Positions 57,309 through 64,000 of a stretch of DNA of 64,000 nt are shown here, in pieces. The stretch is from Alligator mississippiensis (Eukaryota > Chordata > Crocodylia > Alligatoridae). Position 1 is the first letter of the stretch. Each line of letters opens with the position of its first letter. The DNA lies in NCBI RefSeq assembly GCF_030867095.1, contig NC_081827.1, forward strand, positions 23,503,001-23,567,000, given 5' to 3'. Made by a program: the position numbers and the translations under genes. The notes below the pieces were generated by a model that was given only the letters and a program-made list of their open reading frames with translations, was not told the origin of the DNA and searched no databases.

Positions 57309-58150
57309 TAGAATCAAATTTGAGAGGGACCTCAAAGATCATCTGGTCCAAACCCTTCCATAAATGTAGAAATGCTATTTCTGAACCAGGGCTGTCCAAG
57401 TGGTGGCCCGCAGGCTGCACGCTGTAGCCCTTGGGCTCCCACCCAGCCACTGCTCCCCTGTACCTCCCCCAGCTTCTTCATTCTGCACCCCCACAAACAC
57501 CAGGGTGGAGCCAGGCCTGCACAGGAGCACATGCTGAAGTGGTAGGGGGCACCCACATGGGCATGTGCTGCAGTAGTTGGGGGGGGGGGGGGGGGGCGGG
57601 CATCCATACGGCATGCAGTCCAGGGGCTCATGACTCCCACTGGTTGGGCTCATAGGGCATACGGTCCTACGTTGGACAGCCCTGTTCTAAACCATCCCTA
57701 TCAAATGTTCATCTATCTTCCTCCTAAAAACCTCCAATAAAAGGAGATTCTGCAGTTTCCTTGGGCACACTATTCCACTGCCCTGCTAGTCTAACAATAA
57801 GGAAGTTTTTCCTGAGCTCTAATTAAATCTTTTTTGCTACAATTTAAAACCACTGCTTCATATCCTACCCTCTGCAACAAAGAACAACACTTCTTTTCCC
57901 TCTTTCTGGAGCCTTTTCAAGTATTTGAAAACTGCCATGTCCCCCTTTAACCTCCTTTTCTCCCAACTGAATATACCTAGCACTCTCAACTTCTTAGTAT
58001 GACTTGCCTTCCAATCCCTTTATTTTTGTCACCTGCCTCTGGACCCTGTCCAGCTTCTCTACGTCCTTAAAAACGTGAAGCCCATGTGCATGTAGTACTC
58101 TAGCTGAAGTCTAACTAGCAATGAGTGGAGTACTGCTGTCTTACACAACA
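57309..58150 (-). mobile_element. Old CR1, interrupted by a hAT
   Basis: The sequence is a diverged CR1 3' end (GAGAGGGACCTCAAAGATCA, TCTGGTCCAAACCC) followed by C-terminal RT/UTR sequence (CATGTCCCCCTTTAACCTCC, CCACTGCCCTGCTAGTCTAA). It is old, AT-shifted, and split by the element at 57387-57684. Confidence 0.75.
57387..57684. mobile_element. hAT MITE, 298 bp
   Basis: The ends are CAGGGCTGTCCAAGTGG and (inverted) CAGGGCTGTCCAACGTAGG. The duplications TTCTGAAC (57379-57386) and TTCTAAAC (57685-57692) match at 7 of 8. It contains an 18-G run at 57579-57596. Confidence 0.93.
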
Positions 58151-58154
58151 CACC

Positions 58155-59445
58155 TTTGTTGATGCAGCCCAAAAATTATGTCAGGATTTTTTTGCACCCG
58201 TGTCAAACTGTTGACAAGGACCTGTTGAGACTGGTGAATCAAAGACAACATGAGTCAGCAACAGAACTGCCAAGTCACATATCTCCTGCTCTCTATTTGT
58301 GCATTCGGTTATTCTTCCCTTACGTTTGTAGCACATCAAATTTGTAATGACACCAGTTAAAACAACAAGTGTAGATACACAGTAGAGAAGAACTGATATT
58401 GCAATGGGAATTTGATTTGTAATTTCCTACTTGGAATTTAGGAATGGACCTTGTATAGATGATCAAATCTAGTCCCTTAGTCACAGGCAACCACTTTTCC
58501 ACAACGCAACAAGAATATCTACTCTAGCTGCTCTTGCACATCGTAGCAGCAAAGAATGCAATTTAAACATAAGGTAAATAAAAAAGGGAGACAAGGGCAC
58601 CACCAACATCCAAGATTTTGCAATAGACGGGAATCTGTTTGGCATTTATGATAATCCTAAAAAAGTAAAAAAGACCTGGCCCACCAGCTATAGAGCAACA
58701 GATCTCAAACTTGTCAAACTCCCGGCATCCCTTAGAAAATGCCAGTGATTAGCTTTCACTTTTTTTTTTTTTAAACTATAGACACATAATGCAAAATTTT
58801 TCTATTACAAAGTCAGGAAGACCATGACAGGTCAGAATATTTGGTCACTATGGATTCCTCTTTGAAATCTCTGGGTTTAATCTTGAAAAGCGTGTAGATG
58901 TTTGTATACCTAATAATGCTAATATTATGCAAACCCCTTAAAGGGATCTCATAGCATCCCAACTTGCCATAGCACCCTGGCTGTCAATCACTGCTATAGA
59001 GGGGTGGAAAAAACCACCCAGTGCCACTTGCCAGTCTGTCATAGGGAAATTCTAGCTTTTGGTTCGACTCGGGGCTCAGGAACAAGACCCAGCCAGCCAG
59101 GAACCCAAGAGGCTTCTCAGTAACATTAGGAGTACCAATGCACCCAAGCCCATCACTCATTTGTAGCTGCAACCAAAGTCCAGGGCTTCAGAGGAAGATG
59201 AACAATTCCCAAAGGCCAAATGTATTCAGAATTTCTTCCTGGCCCCAGAAAAGTAATCAGTAGAAGCCAGGAAGCATGGGAGTATTAAACACCCCCCCTT
59301 GTAGGCAAGCAACATTACAGAGTGCTCAAAGTTTCCGGTCAACCCCTCCAGTGGAGATTTGAAAACAGCATATCGTGTTCTGATCACTACTACTCTAGCA
59401 CGCCCCTGTCCAAACACGCTATTTATTGTGTGTGTAATCATAAAG
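58155..59445. other. RSBN1L intron, unclassified
   Basis: I see no exon or recognised repeat; a poly-T run lies at 58760. Confidence 0.45.
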
Positions 59446-59454
59446 CTCCATCTT

Positions 59455-59860
59455 AAAGAAATTCCAATTCTTTGTTCCCTACTACTGTGTTTGGAAGACC
59501 ATTCCAGGACTCATTCCTCTACTGGCTAGAAACCTTCTGATTTCTAGTCTAAATTTCTTTGTCCCATTTGTAACTCTTCAAATTTGTACACATATGGCCA
59601 TTTCATTTAAAATAGCCCATCTTCTTCCCTAATATTCACACACTGTTTTTAATCACACATGCTCCAAACCTTTATTTTGCCAAGCTAAACAAACCAAGCT
59701 CTTCCATATGATAAATTCTCCATTCCCCAAAACATCCTAGTAGCCTTTTCTCCACATCTCTTCCAGATTTTTCTTCTCTGAACACAGGAACTATGAACAT
59801 TCTACATGAGATATTTCCAATTCCTTATACAGTGGTACTGATACCTTCCTGTCTCTATCG
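59455..59860 (-). mobile_element. Very old CR1-like fragment
   Basis: 'GGAAGACCATTCCAGGACTC', 'CTTCTGATTTCTAGTCTAAAT' and 'AGCCTTTTCTCCACATCTCT' are echoes of CR1/L3 3' sequence in minus orientation. It is strongly decayed. Confidence 0.5.
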
Positions 59861-59864
59861 AAAA

Positions 59865-61040
59865 AGAAATAACCTACCCAGGTGGCACTCCCTTTAATCA
59901 GCAATAGAGGCTAAGCCTCAAGCTAGAGGGGCCAAGGCTGGCAAGGTGAAACTGTTACCCAAGAGGTGTTGCTGCTAAGCCAGCATCAGTGCCTGGGAGC
60001 CAAGGTCCTAGACAATGGAACAAGGCTGATGGTGTGGGCAGAGAAAAAAAGAGGTCCAAGGCTTGGATGGCTGAAGCCCAACAGATGCTGGGAAGCCTAA
60101 GGGAGCTCTCCCTTAAAAGGGGAAGTGTTTGGGGGAGGAGGCAGGAGCAAATAATCCAGGTGGGGCAGAGCTAGCCACAAGGCAAAGCCGAATGTCAAGG
60201 GAACCAACAAGGATACTGCCAGGGACTGCCTCCCCAACAACCCAAACGATAACATCAAAGTTGTGGTAGGCAAGAGACTGGAGGTGAGGTGGGTCAGAAG
60301 AGAGCCAGCAGGTACTCGACCATTGAGGCCTGCTACAACTTCCACAATCCCCAAGTGTCCAGCATCATTAAAATACATTGTGATTTATACAAGTGACAGA
60401 TTCTTAGATGCATTTAAAAATACCCTAAGCCCAGAATCAATTCCTTCAGATCAACTCAGTGCGCATACACAACAGAAAAACCAAAACAAACCCCACAGCC
60501 AATCTTGAAGTCTTCCATTGCAGTACCACTACTCAGTCCTCACTCCCCACCTCACCCAAATGAGAGAAAAACTGAACCTTGTGGCACACTCTTCAGGTTA
60601 AACCTAAGCTGTTTTGACCAAGCAAGTTCCAAAACTGAAGCTCTAATAGGAAGTGCTCATTTTGAGAACGTGTCAATTCAAGCACCGCTCCGTTGCCATT
60701 TAATAACACAAAAGCAAGGTGACATACCAGATAGATAAAATCCTAGGGCTTTCAGGGTTTAAGTTGAAATCAAACCCTCTGTTTATGTGCCCAAAATAAA
60801 AATGCAGTCAGCACAGACTGTAGAACATAAGTTTAAATACACTCACAAAAATAAATGCTACCTGATGAACTATGCATCACCAGTTTAAGTATATTTTTAT
60901 GCCCAACTTATTTAAATTTTATCAGTCATTCTACACCTTCTCCTCTTCTCCTAATGTAAACTACACCACCACACCACAAATTTTACTAAAAAACAATTAC
61001 ACAGTTGGAGTATGGTTGCAGCTGTGATGGCCCAGAAAAC
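59865..61040. other. RSBN1L intron, unclassified GC-richer block
   Basis: The stretch 59880-60350 is more GC-rich than its surroundings and purine-rich, and looks like an old inserted element, but I find no ends or coding sequence. Confidence 0.35.
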
Positions 61041-61051
61041 ATGCAAGCAGC

Positions 61052-61215
61052 AAGGGATTTTTGTCAATATCTTATATTAGACCATCTGCATAGTTGGAAG
61101 AGATCAGAAAAGCTTTGGGTACAAAGTGCCCTTCCTCAGGACCTGAGGAAGGGCACTTTGTGCCCAAAAGTTTGTCTAACATCTCTCCCGAGTAAAAGAT
61201 ATCACCCCCCTCAAG
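61052..61215. repeat. Head-to-head inverted pair of a short repeat
   Basis: The right copy (61142-61215, plus) reads CCTGAGGAAGGGCACTTTG, TGCCCAAAAGTTTGTC, TAACATCTCTCCC, AGTAAAAGATATCACC. The left copy (61140-61052) is the same sequence inverted. The palindrome centre is the A at 61141, with 27 nearly perfect bp per arm. The family is also at about 52745-52830 and ends in a (T)GGTCCAATAAAAGATA tail. Confidence 0.8.
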
Positions 61216-61372
61216 CCCACCCCCCCAAAAAAACTTGTTTCTTGTACTAAACGTGTGGATATTCTTTAATAAGGTAGGAAATGCATTTGCAAGCAAATTC
61301 TTTCACATGTTTATGAGCCAATACTGCAAGCTCATTGCGTATGCAGCTCAACAACAGTCCAATGCCCAAATA

Positions 61373-61502
61373 CAGGGTTTGGCAACCTACTCCCATCCCA
61401 GAGAATGGGAATCAGCAGCAAGAGTAGGTGCACAGCACTGGCCCCTCTAGAGGGGCAGGTCACAAAGAGCAGCCCCTGTCTGCAAATGGTTGCCAACCCC
61501 TG
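61373..61502. mobile_element. hAT MITE, 130 bp
   Basis: The ends are CAGGGTTTGGCAACC and (inverted) CAGGGGTTGGCAACCATTTG. The duplications CCCAAATA and CCCAAAGA match at 7 of 8. Confidence 0.92.
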
Positions 61503-61509
61503 CCCAAAG

Positions 61510-61915
61510 ATCTTTAAAAGGCCAGACACTTAGTATTCAGCAAGTACTCTCTACAACTTTAACATTCCTGCTTAAGAAAGGTGAATGTACACTCCAACCT
61601 GGGAGCACCTGCCAAAGCATGGACAGGGAAAAACAAAAGAATAAAGTGAAATAACTCTAACGTATGACTGGTGAATTCTAAAAAGATATTAAATGAAAAA
61701 TTGTGTCATCTATTTAAAAAAATGCCAAAATACCTATACTTTGCTTAACTAGACAAGCTTTTGTTAGTTAACAAACAGCAGTGTTTTCTTTACTAAATAA
61801 TTATGAAGTATCATAGAAACTTAAGACAAATATCCTAGCCATACTTGAACTGAAGTTGAAAACGATATTCTTAAACATTTTGAAGATAATCTTTATTTCT
61901 TCCCTCCTCATTTTT
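61510..61915. other. RSBN1L intron, AT-rich
   Basis: Nothing is recognised here. Confidence 0.5.
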
Positions 61916-61921
61916 CACAGC

Positions 61922-62175
61922 GGGCAGTCTACATGAGATGCTGACTGCGCAATAGCCTGATACTACTGTGCAGTAGCGTCGCGTGGCAAAAACCACGATG
62001 CAACACTGCTGTGCAACAGTACCAGACTACTGTGCAGTAGCATCACAAAAAAATGTTCGCTGGTAGTACTGCACAGTAACTCTGGTTACTGAGCATTTAT
62101 TTAGTACATGTATAAACAAGTACTAAATAAATGCACAGGAACCACTGCACAGTAGCATTTCATGTAAACACAGCC
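61922..62175. mobile_element. MITE with CTACTGTGCAGTAG palindrome array
   Basis: The ends are GGGCAGTCTACATGAGATGC and (inverted) GGCTGTGTTTACATGAAATGC. Inside are two exact copies (61963-61976 and 62027-62040) and about four degenerate copies of CTACTGTGCAGTAG, in both orientations. No reading frame or target duplication is evident. Confidence 0.7.
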
Positions 62176-62498
62176 TGTGTACTGCAGACTCAGTCTACAA
62201 AATAGTGTTTGCTACAGAATGTCTACGATTATTTTATTTGTTGATATTTTTGGACCAGTGGTTTCAAAATGTCTGATCACTAGCCAAAACTTCAAAACGC
62301 AGCAACTACAAATCAGAAGGCTAGCTACTGTAACAGATTTTTAGATAGTATAAAACACCTGGTTCTTAGTTCTGGTCATTGATGAGTCTACCATGAAAAT
62401 ACTTAAACCGAATAAAATAAAAGCAAAAAATGGTGGTCCAAATGACATGTTGCAGTCTGATCTCTCAACTTTCTAGCGTTATAAACCTACATTTTATC

Positions 62499-63038
62499 CA
62501 GGGTGCTCAACCTCCAGCCCACAGGCCAAATGCAACCCTCTGAGGCATCACATCTGGCCTGCAGGGCTCCTCATGGGTCAGGAAATTTGGCAGGGGAGCA
62601 TTAATACAGTCACCCTCTCTTCTGACAAATCCCCAAACCCCAAGGCCTATGTGCCCAGTCAGAGACATGGCCAGGCCCCCAGTCGCCACAGGGCCAGCAT
62701 ATGCCTCTTTCCTCCCTCCTCCCCATCAGAAGCTAGGCCACACCCAGCCACACCCCTTCCTCCACACCCCCCTGCGGGGGCAAGCCATGTGCCCTTTTCC
62801 CCACAGGGCCGGGCTGGGACAGGGCCATGCCCCTTTCCCCCTTGCAGGGCTAGGTCAAGCCCCCTACCTCCCCCTCTCTGTCACAGCCCCCCTCCCACCA
62901 CCACAGGGCCAGGTAAAGCCCCCTTCCTCTCCTTGTGGGGGCCAGGCTCAGGGCAGGCCAGGCTGACCACCACCTCCCTCTCATCACAGCTGGATGAGGC
63001 ATTGCCCATCGGCTCTCCGGGGACAAAGTGTGAGCACC
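62499..63038. mobile_element. hAT element, about 540 bp
   Basis: The left end is CAGGGTGCTCAACCTCCAG. The right end is GTGTGAGCACC (inverted match to GGTGCTCA), with the last bases decayed. The flanks ATTTTATC and ATTTTTTA are similar. The interior is C-rich. Confidence 0.7.
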
Positions 63039-63039
63039 A

Positions 63040-63830
63040 TTTTTTTATACCAATCCAAAGCAGATATTTCAGTCTCTTCAGCAACACATTCAAGACCAGC
63101 CTTTGTACACATGCTGCCAATCATCAACGGTTTTAGGCCTTAGCAGTGTTTTTGGAACTAGCCAAGCACAGACCACACTAGTAAGTTGTGGACCAAAGTA
63201 ACAGTCCATCTGTCTGACAAGAAGTAGAACAACATGCAGAAGTGTAGCTCTACTTGAACCAAGAAATGAAAACTCTGAATAAAAAAGGCACATGTTCTGT
63301 CTGGTGTACAAGAGTTCACCATAAAAGAAAACCAACCTCTTGGCATCAGAAATTGGAACTCATTAGATATCAATCTACAAAAAATCAAGTTAATACAATA
63401 GTTGCAGAGGCTTTCCTGGAAGTAAAAATCACAAGTTTTGTTTATGCTTGTATTCAGGCATTATTCCTGGAAAATTTTCATGAACAGTTCATTTGAGACA
63501 AAATTTAAGTATGTCACTATGTCCTGCTTCACAATCAATTACAGTCTACAGAAACATTTGGGTCTAACAATTTACCCAGTTGAAAAGCCATTACTGTAAT
63601 GCATCTTTCTAGTTTATCCTCTACTGAAATACTGCATCTAAATCTGTTAGAGCCAGCATATGCAGTTCATCAAGTTAGAAAAAATGAAACATAATAGCTA
63701 TTAATAGTTATATTGCCAAAATACCCATCTTGATTAACACACTAGTTAAGGATCCTTCTAGCAAGTATAAACAGAAATTCACAGAAGTATTTTTCACATG
63801 TCTACCTAGAAAAAGCCAGCTGACACCTAC
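63040..63830. other. RSBN1L intron next to the 63.8-kb exon
   Basis: I recognise no repeat. Confidence 0.45.
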
Positions 63831-64000
63831 CACTCGCCACAGTGCACGGCCTTTAACACTCCTACAGCGGCTGTAGTCTGTCGTTCAAAACCTTGTCCTA
63901 TATGATCTGCATGGGCTCGTGTCCTATCTTCAAATAGCATTTCACGGGGCTCACTAGTTCGAGGTAGGTACTGCAGGTTTTTTATTTCATTGGTAGTTCT
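63831..64000 (-). CDS. RSBN1L: RSBN1L, internal coding exon (cut by window edge)
   Basis: This encodes RTTNEIKNLQYLPRTSEPREMLFEDRTRAHADHIGQGFERQTTAAVGVLKAVHCGEW, a highly conserved block of the RSBN1/RSBN1L (JmjC-type) family. The frame begins exactly at 64000. The exon ends two bases into the Trp codon at the donor GAGTG|GTAGGT. It joins the exon at 51622 over a 12.2-kb intron. The HAD motif could be the H-x-D iron-binding pair that would act with the His in the last exon (inference). The 5' part of the gene lies beyond the right edge. Confidence 0.95.

Noticed and set aside
62573-63136. 187-codon Pro/Ser/His-rich frame
   Set aside because: It lies in the C-rich interior of a hAT element.
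1-64000. tRNA, rRNA, miRNA or CRISPR loci
   Set aside because: I saw no cloverleaf with A/B boxes, no rRNA segment and no regular repeat-spacer array. The hairpins at 22467 and 49600 belong to mobile elements.

Overview
This window is vertebrate nuclear DNA from a non-avian reptile, most likely a crocodilian, with a turtle as the main alternative. The evidence is the dominance of CR1 LINEs ending in ATCTATGA-type tails, many hAT elements with CAGGGG/CCCCTG ends and 8-bp target duplications, and three protein genes in the order seen in other amniotes: PHTF2 - TMEM60 - RSBN1L. No bacterial, plasmid or CRISPR features are present.

Layout. PHTF2 runs leftward (minus strand): its first coding exon is at 110-189, and its non-coding first exon appears to lie about 32.7 kb away in a CpG island (32.4-33.8 kb). 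TMEM60 runs rightward from the same island: a short non-coding exon ends at about 33504, and one exon at 39282 holds the whole 134-residue reading frame. RSBN1L runs leftward and converges on TMEM60. Its last three coding exons in the window are at 63831-64000 (cut by the window edge), 51514-51622 and 50761-51417. PHTF2 and TMEM60 form a head-to-head pair with CCAAT boxes between them. TMEM60 and RSBN1L are tail-to-tail, separated by about 10 kb of repeat-bearing DNA.

Most of the remaining DNA is a layered graveyard of mobile elements. The main items are: a short LTR element (7470-10705) with near-identical 865-bp LTRs, a serine-tRNA-type primer site, a 373-codon reading frame I do not recognise and no pol gene, sitting inside a 233-bp MITE; a related lone LTR (about 53.36-54.05 kb); a CR1 inserted into another CR1 (25.9-30.6 kb) with a small hAT in the tail; a 914-bp hAT inside a CR1 (14.9-15.8 kb); a Helitron-like element (12827-13420) with hairpin and CTAGT end; a fossil Tx1/L1-clade LINE (about 18.65-20.09 kb); and MITE families that carry repeated 14-bp palindromes.

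The unusual points in the host genes are a GC-AG intron in RSBN1L and three upstream start codons directly before the PHTF2 start. The best candidate for something undescribed is the short LTR element with its unrecognised ORF. The palindrome-array MITEs come second.
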